A stretch of DNA of 64,000 bases from Verticillium longisporum (Eukaryota; Ascomycota; Sordariomycetes; Glomerellales; Plectosphaerellaceae), in the NCBI GenBank assembly GCA_019188255.1, contig JAETXT010000001.1, positions 6,820,001-6,884,000 on the forward strand, in the 5' to 3' direction. The position numbers were made by a program, and so were the translations under genes. Shown piece after piece: positions 34,101-45,075 of the stretch (position 1 is the first letter of the stretch; each line of letters begins with the position of its first letter). The notes beneath the pieces are model-generated. The model worked only from the letters and a program-made list of their open reading frames with translations, was not told where the DNA came from and made no database searches.

Positions 34101-36513
34101 ACGCTCTGCTTGCAGGCAGCGTCTGACCGTCACGGACACAGAAGCTCCAAGACTCACACGCTGGAGTGATCGAGTGAGTGCTAAGACAAGGCGCACGCAA
34201 CCCTCTGCATACCGATTTGGACTGTGGCTTGTTGAGAAGCACTCACCTGTACGTACGTAGCATCTCGAGACACTACTTCATCGCTGTCAAGTCCTACTCC
34301 CCGAACTGCGCCGCATGCTAAGAAGCACAGCGCATGGCATGATTCTTGTGATTGGCCTAGCAGTCATCACGATCCGCAGCTTGTGTAACGACGAATCTTC
34401 GGAATTCAGTTTTGTCGCGGTTCACACATAGCTCTGTCGGAGTAGCCGTTCGACTGCCATCGAATCCGGTTGTTACTCGGCTCTCAGATTCCCCATTCTT
34501 CTTTGTCCGCTTTGGGTGTTGGATTGCAATCATGACGAGTGCCGGCATGTCGGTACTGTGGAGGAGTGATTGGCACAAGGGGCTGTTTAGAAGAGCCTCG
34601 ACCGCCGCGGTTATAATGCCAAGCTATCTTCTTCGCCGGATCGCCCGCCGTCTGCCAAGCCAAAGGCACATCTGCCTCCTCGCCTGTCGAATCTGAGGTG
34701 AGCTGCTGCAACCGAGAGTCTAGAGTGTTTGCTAGGGGCATAAATCATGAGGAGCTTGGCAGCAGCTGAACAAAGTGCTAGCGTTGTTAGCTCCAAGGAA
34801 TTGGAGCAAGACAATCCAGGGCGATGAGGAACGGGCAAAGAGAAAACAGTCGATCAGCACGCCCCACCTCCAATGTCCAGATGCCACTTGCGTGCTAGCG
34901 TCAAGTCGATTACTTATCGAAGAGGTAGTGGTGAGCCATTCATTCCGTGCCTACTCATGGTGCTGAGTATCGCTCGCCCTTTCACAGTTAGGGCAAAGCC
35001 AAATGGTCCTGCGAATGTTGCTATCTCTCAAGGCACGGATCTGTATTGCAACGAAGCGGTAGCATCCTAGCTGCAGACCCTGATCCTACAGCCAACATGA
35101 GACAAAAACATGACGATTCATCCTACGTTCTGCAGAAGCAGCGAAGCAGGCCGGAATATGCGTTGCGGAAAATTGGCAAGATCCTATGATGGCTGCGTCA
35201 CACAGCACGTTCAGTCTGGCAGGTGCTCTTGTGCGCCCTGGTATGACCCTCGTTGGGCGAACGGGTTACGGGCTCAAGCCGGCCAGCTTCGGGACCGGGC
35301 ACCAGAGTCAAAGCCCGGCCCCCTTGCTATCCTCTGACAACCAGCCCAATGTTCTTAGCGGTTGGTCTTAGCATCCAATCATACTCAATGTCCGGCACAT
35401 GGAAGCCGGACGCCGTTGCATGATCTTGGACGCAAAGGTCGCAGCTGCGTGACAAGGACTTCTGGTCCAACGAGTTGGCGAGGTCTTGTCGTCAACGCGC
35501 ATGCCACCGCAAAGCGCCTCAGGTTTGCACCGTCGGAATCCGTGTTTTCTTTTTCCCCCTTCTCTGGTCCTCTTCTCTTCAACATGTGATATCCTAGTGC
35601 AGGTCACGGGGCAATCATCTACACATTGGGCCTGTGGATGCACCGTCACATCTCCGTCTCTCTTTGTTGCGCGTCAAAATGACCATGTAAACTTTACTCA
35701 TCGCAAGACGACTGTCTACGACGATCATAGTCTCTCGCAAGAAAGGCAACCGAGCTGCATCGCCTGCTGCAAGCACACCAGGGCCCGGGAATGGCCCCAT
35801 TGGCACGTCGTAAACCATGGGGTGTCCGACAGCTGGCCGACAGCCTCATGGCAAGCTGCCAAGCTGCACCTTGTACATCCTTGGGAGACTAACAATCTGA
35901 CGGCGACACTTCAACAGCGGGAACTCCTTGGCTCATACGTCGCTTCGCAACGCTGAGATCTGACGCTTGTGCGACCGACGCATGTCACATCAGCGCCGTC
36001 AAGGACTGATCGAGGCTACGAGCCGGGAGTTCCGCCCAAGCGGCCGTGATGGAACATTCTTTCCATGCTTCGCTCGGCTAACAAGCAGAGGCTAGAAGAA
36101 AGCATGCGGCTGGACGGTTGCAGCTAGAGGACGCCGGCTCCAGCTGAACGACGAAACGAGCAAGCGGCCAAGTGCCACGGAGGGGGTGAGAAGACGTCGG
36201 TGGAGGGTGGACCTGGAAAGACACAAGACTATGCCTTGTCCCAGACCGCAAGCGAACCAGCAAAAGCTTGGCTTGTATTTCGAATAAGACACTAACTCTG
36301 ACGATCCTTGCAAGAGGCAAGAGGCGGGAGACAGGCAGCGGAAGTCCCGTGCCCTCTCCCGGCTTCGACGCCTTGCCACTTGTCATCCCCTGCCCCCTCC
36401 CCGCCTCCTTCTGCGGAGGAAACGCTCCATCGCGAGACATGACTAGCTTGCCAAGATGGTCGCGCCGTCTCTTGGGGGGAACAGAGCCCTTAGCTGCGGG
36501 CGCTGATGCAGCT
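31184..36513. other. 5.3-kb gene-free interval between MAT1-1-1 and SLA2
   Basis: I find no supported gene. In MAT1-1 strains of related fungi MAT1-1-2 and MAT1-1-3 may lie beside MAT1-1-1; neither the MAT1-1-2 nor an HMG signature is visible on either strand. Open frames up to ~185 codons (for example minus 32605-33162) have no protein-like sequence. GC content is moderate and repeats are few. The part next to SLA2 (36078-36513) reads open on the minus strand only because it extends the SLA2 exon frame past its splice site. Confidence 0.5.
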
Positions 36514-39500
36514 CTAGTCCTCCTGGTACGAGATCTTGCGCATCTCTCCCAACCTGTGTCGTGCTGCTGCGAGAGCATTTTCGAGTTGCTTGATCTCGAC
36601 CTGTACAGTGCACGAAAAACGTCAGCATCTTTTTTGCTTGTTTCGCTTTCTCCCCTTGGCAATTGCCCTCTTTTCCGTCTTTTCGCGTGGGGGCAGACGA
36701 CTGTGCCGCACCGGGTGCTCCGATGGTGGCGAGCGTCATCTGTTTCTGTGTCCGCGGGGGTCTGTATTGGTTTACGTACCTGCTGTTCCATCTCGCGCAC
36801 CTTGAACTCGTGGGCGCCGAGCTTGGAGTAGTCGACCTGCTCCTCGTCCTGCTGGCGGTCCTTGATCATGCTCTGCACCTGGCGCACGAGCGCTCTGCAG
36901 GCCGCACCGACGGCCTTGCTCGCCGACTCGAGGTTCTCCTGGCTCTTGCTCATGAAGCCGGCCTTGACACGGCTGGCGGCGACGAGCTGGGCTGTCGAGG
37001 CAGCCACGTCGTTGGACGCGACGATGAGGTGCTCCGGGCTGTTACGGTTCGAGAGCACGCCGTCCGCCGTCTCGATGAGCGTGTTGGTCGACGACGCGAC
37101 GGCTTTGGCCGCCGAGATGAGACCCTCGGTCCACCTGTTGTTCTTCTTGTAAAAGGCCTGTCGCGAGGACGAGCCCCGACCCGCCTGCACAATCTCTTGC
37201 TGTGTCACCGTTGCCGCCTTGATGAGCTGCGCAATGGCGTTGGTCACAGCCATGGCCGCATCGAGGATCGAGTCGTGCACCTTGAGTTCGTATGTCGAGT
37301 ACCCGTCTCGCGGCTTGTTCTTGAGCTTGGCTAACCTCTGCACGGCCGCCGCGATGGCGTCGGCTGCCTTGCTCAGTTCCTGATCCATGATGTCGCCGAG
37401 GTCGCCCTTGCCCGCCAGTTTGCCTGCGCCGGGCGCAAACGTCTCGACAAACTTGTTGAGCCTTTGGAGGTTCATCTGCACATCATTGTTGCTGTTGATG
37501 ACAACGTCCGTCTTCTGAATCGGGTCCATGCCCTCGAGACGGAAGCTCTGGAGACCGCGGAAGAACTTGACGGCGGCTTGCGCCGACTGTCGGGTGCCAT
37601 TGAGGAGCGTGTCGCTGCTCTTCTCGTCCGTCGCGAGGCGCGTGAGGCCCTTGGAGTTGCTGCACACATCGGCAATGGCACCAGCGAAGATGTTGATTGC
37701 TTTGATAAGCTCGGCGTGCGTACTGTTTGGCCCATCGGCAATAAAGTTGTTAAAGGCAGTCGCGAACTCCATGGCGTTCGAGGACGCCTTCTCGATCTGC
37801 GACAGCACGTAGGAAGGCGAGGCGTTCTGGTTGCCTGCCTGCATTGTAGAATCCAGCTCATAGAGCGCATCATCCACGCGCTGAACACCAGACTGCAGCA
37901 CCGAGTCGATGATGTCGTTAATCTTGTCAAGATTGGCCATGATGAGCGCATCAATCTGGCCGTCCAGGGCGTGGTCCGTCTCGCCCTGATTCTGTCGCAG
38001 CTCATTGAGCTCGATGAGGGTTTGGTCCATGCCCGCCTTGTAAACCTCGAGCTCCTCCTCCTTGTCGCGGAGAAGCTGCTCAATGTCAGTGTTGCCGTTG
38101 GCGACCTTGGAGTGCGCGTCTTCCAGAGCGCGAGACTTGATGCGTAGCGCCTCCTCGAGATCGGCCATCTCGCGGTTGTACTTGGACAGCATCGTGGACA
38201 GCTCGTTGCCCTTGCTCCTCTCCAGGTTATCCGCTTTGTCAAGGGCCATGCGGAGTTCGCGCTTCAGCTTCTCAACCTCGTCCTTGCTGCTGCCCGACGC
38301 GCGGTCCTTGTCGTGAAGGGCACGGTCTCGTTCCCTGATCATGTCGGCAAGCTCTAGGTTCTTCGTCTTGATCTCGCGCTCGAGCTTCTCGCGTCTCTCG
38401 ATCGCCTCGGAAGCCGAGGCTGCCTTGAGCTGCACCGTCTTGAACTTGTTGAGGAGGTCGAGGTGCTGGGTGCGAAGCTGGGAGTACAGCTTGGCGAGCG
38501 CCTCGTACTTTGTCCGCCAGGTGTTGACCTGCTCCTGCAGGGCTGCGATCTGGTCATCGCGACTCGACATTTGCTGCCCGTAGTTGCCCTGGATCTGGGC
38601 CAGCTCGTTCTCCAGAGCCTTCACCCGCTGATCGTATTGCTGCAGCATCAGCTGGTCCTGCTCGTACTGCGACCGTGCCCGGAAGTTCTCCTGCTCGAGC
38701 TCGGCCAGCCTTCCCTGGGTCTGGTACTGCATCTGCTGCTGCATCAGCGCCTCTTGCTCGCGCTTCTGCTGCTCCATGAGCTGTCGCTGCTGTTCCTCAA
38801 AGTCCCTCTGGGCCTGCAGCGCAGCTTGCTGCTGAGCCATTTGCTGTGCGTTCTGCCTCTCCTCGAGCACTCGCTGTTGCTCCTCGTACTCTCGGTTCTG
38901 GCGGTCGAGTTCGCTCTGCCAGAACTCGTTCATGTCGTCTGGCTCTTGCGACTTGGGCTCGGGTACGGGCGTGGGGTTCCGTTCAATCTCCTGCTTGGGT
39001 CGTGCTGGCAGGGCAGGAGCCTCGTCATCCTCGGCGCGTAGGTTCGGGGCGTCTTGCGGGAGTTTCGGAATCGTGATCAAGCTTGTGAGGTAGCGAAGGT
39101 TGGAGCATTCGTAGTAGAACTTGGTGAGACGGTAGTGCTGCGCCTCGTATCTGCTGCGCAGGGGTTCGAGGGCTTCGTCATCGCCAGTCGTAGAGTGCAT
39201 GGCGCGCAGCATGCTGGTGATGAACTTGTAGATTCCGTAGCTCTCCTGCACCAAGGGCACCAGGGCAGAGATGCGGCATTCGTTGTTTCCTGCATGCCGG
39301 AAGTGGGAGAAGATGAGCTTCTGGAACTGTTCAATCTTGTCCTGCAGGGTCATGAGGTCGGTGATGGTCTCGTAGCCCTCGTTCGGATCGTTGATCGCCC
39401 TCAAGCTGAGATATTCCTCGTACTCGAACGTTCCGTTGAACTCGGGATGCTGCTGATGGAAAGACAGCTTCGCCAAAAGGTAGTAGACGTACTCCCTGAT

Positions 39501-39974
39501 GAGCGGGGCGTAGCCCCTGAAACCTTCTCCGGCCAAGCCGCGGCCCAACCCATCGACCCAGCTCTTTTGCGACATGGCCTCCCGAAGTGTTGAGGGGTGG
39601 CCCTCTTGCAGGACCTTGTGGACGGTAATCAGCGCCTTGAAGGTTTGTACCTCGTCGGCGAGGAGGGGCTGGCTGTAAGGGGAATCTGGTCAGCACTGTG
39701 CAATGCCATGTCTCGTGCCAGGAGAGGAGGGGAAGCGAGACATACACCTTCATGCCCGACCAAAACGCTTGGGAAGACCGATGGTCCCATGTGTATACAA
39801 TGCAGGCACGGACATGCTTGCGCTTTGGGGCTGTCTCGTCGGCACTGGTAGCTTTCTTGATACTAACAGCAAGCTCCTGGTCGGTCCTGGTTCAGAGCAT
39901 CAGCGGTCGTGTGACGGGAAGCGGAACGAGCGGGTTGCATACTTGGTGTGCGAAGTCTGCAGCGACGAAGACAT
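36514..39974 (-). CDS. SLA2: SLA2, endocytic adaptor with ANTH and I/LWEQ (talin-HATCH) domains
   Basis: Four exons, 39974-39943, 39886-39746, 39672-36780 and 36600-36514, give 1050 aa, the family length. The ANTH domain occupies about residues 10-280 (ELAVSIKKATSADETAPKRK, HVRACIVYTWDHRSS, LITVHKVLQEGHPSTLREAM) and binds PI(4,5)P2. A long Gln/Glu-rich coiled coil follows (about 320-640), then the C-terminal I/LWEQ actin-binding module (STYELKVHDSILDAAMAVTN, RWTEGLISAAKAVASSTN, LIVASNDVAASTAQLVAASR, HEFKVREMEQQ). The last exon encodes VEIKQLENALAAARHRLGEM to the stop and is separated by a 179-nt intron; reading through the donor gives a false 200-residue tail. SLA2 links clathrin pits to actin. 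It is the standard right border of the MAT locus. Confidence 0.95.
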
Positions 39975-41210
39975 CTTGGGCAATGGCTTCGAGTGGCGCT
40001 AGCCAAAATCCTTATTGTCGAGAGGGGAAATGGCTGGAGACGGTATCGCAGCGCCTCGGTTACAAGACTATATGAGGCTCCGATTGCTGAGGGGCAGCCG
40101 TCGCCTTCCTCAGTTGATAGTTTCGTGACGGCAGCGTCGAAGAGGAAGCAAGCCGAATGATTCAGTGTTGCAAATTGGAAAGCAAAGAGCTGGGTGGCAG
40201 TCGTCAGCAGTGACGAATGTCAATGTGGGAGCTCCAGGAGATTCGTGGTGGGCGTGGTGGCTGGGTGACGATGATGCGCAAGCTGCACGCTGCGCCAAGC
40301 CGTTCATGCGCCCAACGCCAGGCTACCGCCAATTGGAAGGTACCTAAGGTGGGTGGTGCTGGCTTCCCCCCCATATTTATGGCTTACCTAACGCCCAGCC
40401 AGGGAATGAGATGCAATTTGACAATTTTCTAACGTGGGAGGCCATTGTGCATCAAATCGTGTCAAGAAGATGTAAACTTCACAAAAATACAGGCGATGCC
40501 GCGACTGTCGCAGGGGCACAGAAGACTGTCGTCCTTGAACAAGTTGCCGGCTTTGGTTGTGGCGAAGAGAGCAAGAGCCTAATTGAACCCCCATGATGCT
40601 TCATCTGAGTGGATGGATGGTGGGGCAATGCGACGATATCGTGCCTAACAAAGAATGCTCCGGCGGTATCACTCAGCAAAAGGAAATAGTCACGGCTCTG
40701 GCAAGCGGCGGATATCCTAGCGTCTAGGCTGGAGCGGCCGGACCATGGTAATCTTGCAGTGTATGGCACTTCATTGCCGACAACATCATCAAATCTCTCA
40801 CAAGGGACATGCCATTGAGCTTGTCATGTGAGTAGACGATCCCAACCGCCGCCGCCATCTCATTGGATACAATGTCACAACATGCAGGCGGCTGCGGCGA
40901 ATGGGTGCCAGCCAGAGCAAAGCGACACAGTGGACTGCAGGTCTGAATACCGAGATGCCATGGTTTTCATTCCCTATGGACCTTGCCGAAACCTCGATGC
41001 CTTTCCATGCTGAAATTTGTCCGATTCACGTGTAACACCCCATGCACAAGAAAAGCAAGTGATATCTTCCATTCATGCCGAAGACCACTGTCCATGCCGC
41101 CGCCCGTGACTCGGATGAGGGGCGGACCCTTTTCTGTGGCCGTCAAGCCCCTCGGCGACATAGCGAATACGCCTTCCCAACCATTTTCAGCACCTCCCAC
41201 AAACAACACC
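39975..41210. other. SLA2 promoter and eL21 3' flank
   Basis: About 1.2 kb. A GGTACCTAAGGT motif lies at 40339-40350 and the region around 40370-40510 is AT-rich. No gene is recognised on either strand. Confidence 0.45.
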
Positions 41211-41916
41211 TTAAATCGTGGTCTCGTAGGCGAGGGGAGTGACGGTCTCGGGCACGTTCTCCTTGAGGGAGATGGTGTGGGCGTCGCGGGGAGCGGCAGG
41301 AAGACGCTTGAGGAGGACGGTCTTGCCCTCAGCCTGGGCCTCCTTGCGGAGACGGGCGTTCTCCTTGACGCGGCGCAGGAAATCGTCTCGGGACCGGGAG
41401 GGGCTGATGTGCTCGACGCGGATGTTGATGCGCTTCTCGATGTAGCGGTGCTTGACCTTCTTGTAGATGATGATGCCGACGGCCGACTTGCTGACGTTGT
41501 AGACAACGCCGGTCTTGCCGTGGTAGACCTTGTGGGGCATACTGTTCCTACTGTTAGCAGCCTTCTCGAACATCCGACACCGCGACAGCTTCTGCATCGC
41601 CAGGTGCGTAGGTGGTTTGTGGAAGTCGTCTTACCCCTTCTGGACAGCACCGTTGGCCTTGATATCAACGATGTCACCGACGCTGCAAAATCCGTGTTAG
41701 AAACCTCCGTTTTCTCGTGTGCCGGGTCGAGTTGTCGGAGTTCAATCGTACCGGTATTGCCTGAGGTAGGTGGACAGCTTGATCATGCCCTTCTGGCGGA
41801 AGTTCCTGGAGAACGCATACTGCGCGCTTCCGTCAGCGTTTCGTTCAATCGAGAGTTGGTATTCTGAGATTGTCACATACACGCGTACCCGCGCGAAGAC
41901 CCGCAGCGTGACCCAT
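41211..41916 (-). CDS. 60S ribosomal protein eL21 (L21)
   Basis: Four exons, 41916-41881, 41819-41752, 41682-41635 and 41541-41211, give exactly 160 aa, the family length. The product reads MGHAAGLRAGTRYAFSRNFR, KGMIKLSTYLRQYRVGDIVD, IKANGAVQKGMPHKVYHGKT, GVVYNVSKSAVGIIIYKKVK and ends PLAYETTI. eL21 is a cytosolic large-subunit protein near the 5S rRNA region. Three short introns cluster in the first third, as is common in ribosomal protein genes of filamentous ascomycetes. It diverges from uS4 with only 341 bp between starts. Confidence 0.97.
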
Positions 41917-42257
41917 CTTGTCGGTATATTGTCGTCGGAGGGGTGGTCGTCGGTTTGGTGTTGAGGATCTTGGATCTTGAGAAGCGACGACTTGTTCAAG
42001 GCGAAAAAATGTCGGGTGTGTGCGCCGTGCTTCGCGGGTGGACAGGCCGGTGCTGATTGGGTGTCCCGCTTGCCATAGCGGGGTGACTGCTCTTACCCTA
42101 TGCTTAGGGCAATTCTTCCTCACGTGATACGAAGAATGGCCCGAGCTTCCAATGCTGGGCTCCACACCGCACAACCAGTCTTTTTTCCAGTTCGTGAACT
42201 TTGTAGTCTGGTCGCAAATCCTCGTCAACCACGTTTGCGAAGCACCAAGTCGGCAAG
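41917..42257. promoter_or_regulatory. Bidirectional ribosomal-protein promoter (eL21 / uS4)
   Basis: The 341 bp between two ribosomal protein starts must drive both genes. T-rich patches lie near the uS4 side (42178-42190). Specific activator sites cannot be assigned by eye. Confidence 0.65.
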
Positions 42258-43052
42258 ATGGCTCCGTAAGTCGACGACGATACCTTGGGCTCAGAAACAA
42301 CGCCTTGCTAACTTACTTTCAACAGTCTTTCCTACTCCAAGACCTCGCGTGTCCCGCGTCGCCCCTTCGAGGCCGCCCGTCTGTCAGTATCTCCCGGCCA
42401 CTGAACATGAGCTTGCTTCTGTTCATGTCGTGTGAGCGCCAAACTGACTTCGATATCCCAGTGACTCCGAGCTCAAGCTCGTTGGCGAGTACGGTCTCCG
42501 CAACAAGCGTGAGGTCTGGCGTGTCCAGCTCACCCTCTCCAAGATTCGTCGTGCTGCTCGGTATGTCCTTCTTCGACTCGGGGGGAAATTTGAGGACAAA
42601 GTCTTGTCGGGGAAAGTCCAATGTCTAACACCTCTCGCAGTCAGCTCCTTACTCTTGACGAGAAGGACCCCAAGCGTCTCTTCGAGGGCAATGCGCTCAT
42701 TCGCCGTCTCGTCCGTGTCGGTGTCCTCGACGAGTCCCGCATGAAGCTCGATTACGTCCTTGCCCTTAAGGTTGAGGATTTCCTTGAGCGCCGCCTCCAG
42801 ACTTGCGTCTACAAGCTCGGCCTCGCCAAGTCCATCCACCACGCCCGTGTGCTCATTCGCCAGCGCCACATCCGCGTCGGCAAGCAGATCGTGAACGTCC
42901 CCTCGTTCATTGTCCGTCTCGACTCGCAGAAGCACATCGACTTTGCTCTTACCTCGGCCTTCGGTGGCGGTCGCCCTGGTCGCATTCGTCGCAAGAAGGC
43001 CAAGTCGGCTGAGAAGAACGACGATGGCGAGGAGGATGAGGACGAGGAGTAA
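42258..43052 (+). CDS. 40S ribosomal protein uS4 (S9)
   Basis: Four exons, 42258-42265, 42326-42382, 42462-42560 and 42641-43052, give 191 aa. The sequence is the canonical S9: [60 protein letters not shown], the S4 RNA-binding fold ([40 protein letters not shown]), then a basic and acidic tail. uS4 binds 16S-like rRNA at the 40S mRNA entry and is needed for decoding accuracy. The first coding exon is just 8 nt (ATGGCTCC), a usual arrangement for this gene class. Confidence 0.97.
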
Positions 43053-43295
43053 ATCTGTCGTCAATTCAATCTTCTACAGGCTTTGGGTGGTTCTTAAAAA
43101 CGCGTCGGGCGGTGGAATTTCCCACCATGGACATTGGGCGGTTCATACTTCAGGCGTTAGCCAACGGATCAATGGCATGACCTTCATGAAGAAAAACTTT
43201 GTCCACGATATCACCCATAAAGTTGTCCCATCATATGTACTAGTCGCGAAAAGCTGTAAAGATGTGAAGGGTATCATGATTGTATGACTGTCATT
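43053..43295. other. Convergent 3' region of uS4 and SLU7
   Basis: A 243-bp gap between two converging stop codons; only UTR-like sequence is seen. Confidence 0.5.
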
Positions 43296-44702
43296 TCATT
43301 GTACAAGTTCGTCTTTGCCCAAGAACTTTGCCATGGGATCGTTTGCGGCTGTGCGCTTTTTTCTGTATTCCTCCATTTCAGCCTCGGAAACCCCTCCCAT
43401 CATCTCCTCTGCCGTTCTCTTCTTTGCCGCACCCTCGCTCTGGGGCTTCGTCTCGAGTGGGCTTTCGGCCGGTTTCGTGGATGACACAGCTTCAAGCAAG
43501 GCCTGGCCGGTCCTCTGCCGCTCAGAGGCATCCAGAGCTGCCTTGCCCTCTTCTCCTGTGCAGTAGCTGTTCTTGACAAACGAGTGACAACATGCGTATC
43601 CCCATTGGAAGTCTGACCACCAACTACCCCAAACAGACGTGTGATTATGCATCAAGACGTCTTCCGGGTATTTTGACTTGGCAACGGCCTTCGGTGCACC
43701 CTTGATAAGACCGCTTTCGTCGTATTCGACATATCGCTCTGATTCGGTGACCATGTTCTTGACTTCATCCGGCATCTTGTACTGCGAGTCGTCGCCGTAC
43801 ATTTCGAGGAGCTTCTTCTCCTTCTCGATACGTTTCTTCTCAGCCTCTTCGAGCTGCTTCTTCCGGTAGAACTGACCGGCGGTAGGGTTTGCCTGAAGGT
43901 GCTGGCTCGTGTCGCCTGTCTTCTCTTGCGCCTCCCACGCGTAGTTCTGGGCTTTTTCGAATTCGCCTGCATCGCCTGATGCGCGCATGAAGCCCTCTTC
44001 GGCAAACATGTCGGCCGCCTTATCGTTCGTGGCGCCGCCATCGATGAGCGCTCTCGTCTTCGGGTCGTACTTGGCGGAATCCAAATCGAGATTCAGGAGG
44101 TATTTGGCGGTGTCTTCACGTAACCTGAGCTGCCGTGTCGCGGTGCTCTGGTGCTTGCTCATGTCGTTTTCCTCAGCATACTTGTCGCCGTCGTTCGCGC
44201 CCTCGTCCTCTTCATCATCTCTGGCCGGCAACGCCTTCTTGCGCAGCTCTTCCATCTGGTTGAAGTCTTCCACAACACTGCGGTATTCCTTGGAGTCATA
44301 TCCGTTCCACCGGTCGCGCTTCGCATCCCAGCCTAGCTTGACATCTTGAATCACTTCGTCCGCCTGGATGTCGCGGCCCGTCCACTTCGCGCCCTTGGCC
44401 CTGGGCCGACTAAGGCAGTCTTTGGCCTTATGCGTCATGGCGCCACAGTTTTCGCAGGCACCCTTTCGGTATTTGGTGGCGGCCGGGCCAGCCTTCCTGC
44501 CGCGATCATACCACTGTGACTGTTCATTCTTTTTCTGCAGACGCTGATGCTCGAGGTAGTCGTTTTGTTCGTCGCCTTCTTCGCCGGCATAGAAGGGCCT
44601 TTTACTGATGAAGGAGGGAATGTAGATGTTCTCTTCTTTCGAGGCGGCGCCGGCGCCAGAGCCCGTCTTGGAGTCCGGGCGTCGTGGTGGCGGGGGTGGC
44701 AT
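43296..44702 (-). CDS. SLU7: Pre-mRNA splicing factor SLU7
   Basis: A single exon of 468 aa. Slu7 acts in the second catalytic step of splicing, helping select the 3' splice site. The protein opens with a Pro-rich stretch, then [16 protein letters not shown], and carries the diagnostic CCHC zinc knuckle [14 protein letters not shown] at residues 83-96. Other family blocks are [51 protein letters not shown] and the [20 protein letters not shown] region near residue 375. The first ATG at 44702 follows a GTG-led open extension that I exclude. It is transcribed toward uS4 and diverges from REV3. Confidence 0.95.
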   Translation of the reverse strand: MPPPPPRRPDSKTGSGAGAASKEENIYIPSFISKRPFYAGEEGDEQNDYLEHQRLQKKNEQSQWYDRGRKAGPAATKYRKGACENCGAMTHKAKDCLSRPRAKGAKWTGRDIQADEVIQDVKLGWDAKRDRWNGYDSKEYRSVVEDFNQMEELRKKALPARDDEEDEGANDGDKYAEENDMSKHQSTATRQLRLREDTAKYLLNLDLDSAKYDPKTRALIDGGATNDKAADMFAEEGFMRASGDAGEFEKAQNYAWEAQEKTGDTSQHLQANPTAGQFYRKKQLEEAEKKRIEKEKKLLEMYGDDSQYKMPDEVKNMVTESERYVEYDESGLIKGAPKAVAKSKYPEDVLMHNHTSVWGSWWSDFQWGYACCHSFVKNSYCTGEEGKAALDASERQRTGQALLEAVSSTKPAESPLETKPQSEGAAKKRTAEEMMGGVSEAEMEEYRKKRTAANDPMAKFLGKDELVQ

Positions 44703-45075
44703 TGCGGCGGCAGTAAACGACACACTGACGATACTAGGCTGTTCTCGTTGTCACCTGGGCCTTTGCGCTTCAGCACTTCGAAATGTTTGCAGCAAGCGCG
44801 TCTCCCATTGATGGCAACAAGGATCAAAAAACGGCTGGAGGTTCGAGTCAACGATTAGATAACACCAAGCATCCTGAATGGGGAAGATTCCTTACCTAAT
44901 ACTGAAACCACGTGATCGCGCGACTAAGTCTTGTCACGTTGGAGCAGGCAGGCAGTCATCTCACTCTGGAGTCGCGTCACGTCCCTCCTACAATTAGGTC
45001 TCACCCTGGCTTCCCCCACAATGGTGTCGCTCAATAGAGCAATCCAACGTCCTCCATGATCTGAACATTCTCGTC
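44703..45075. promoter_or_regulatory. Divergent promoter of SLU7 and REV3
   Basis: A 373-bp region between two starts facing apart. Nothing beyond promoter sequence is seen. The stretch from 44870 to 45000 is CT-rich in the REV3 sense. Confidence 0.5.

Noticed and set aside
36078..36779. Long C-terminal extension of the SLA2 frame to 36078
   Set aside because: The frame runs through a clear GTACGT donor at 36779; splicing to 36600 restores the conserved SLA2 end with a stop at 36514. The extension has no protein-like sequence.
36663..39593. Several Leu- or Ser-rich plus-strand frames opposite SLA2
   Set aside because: They are antisense shadows of the SLA2 coiled coil and GC-rich codons.
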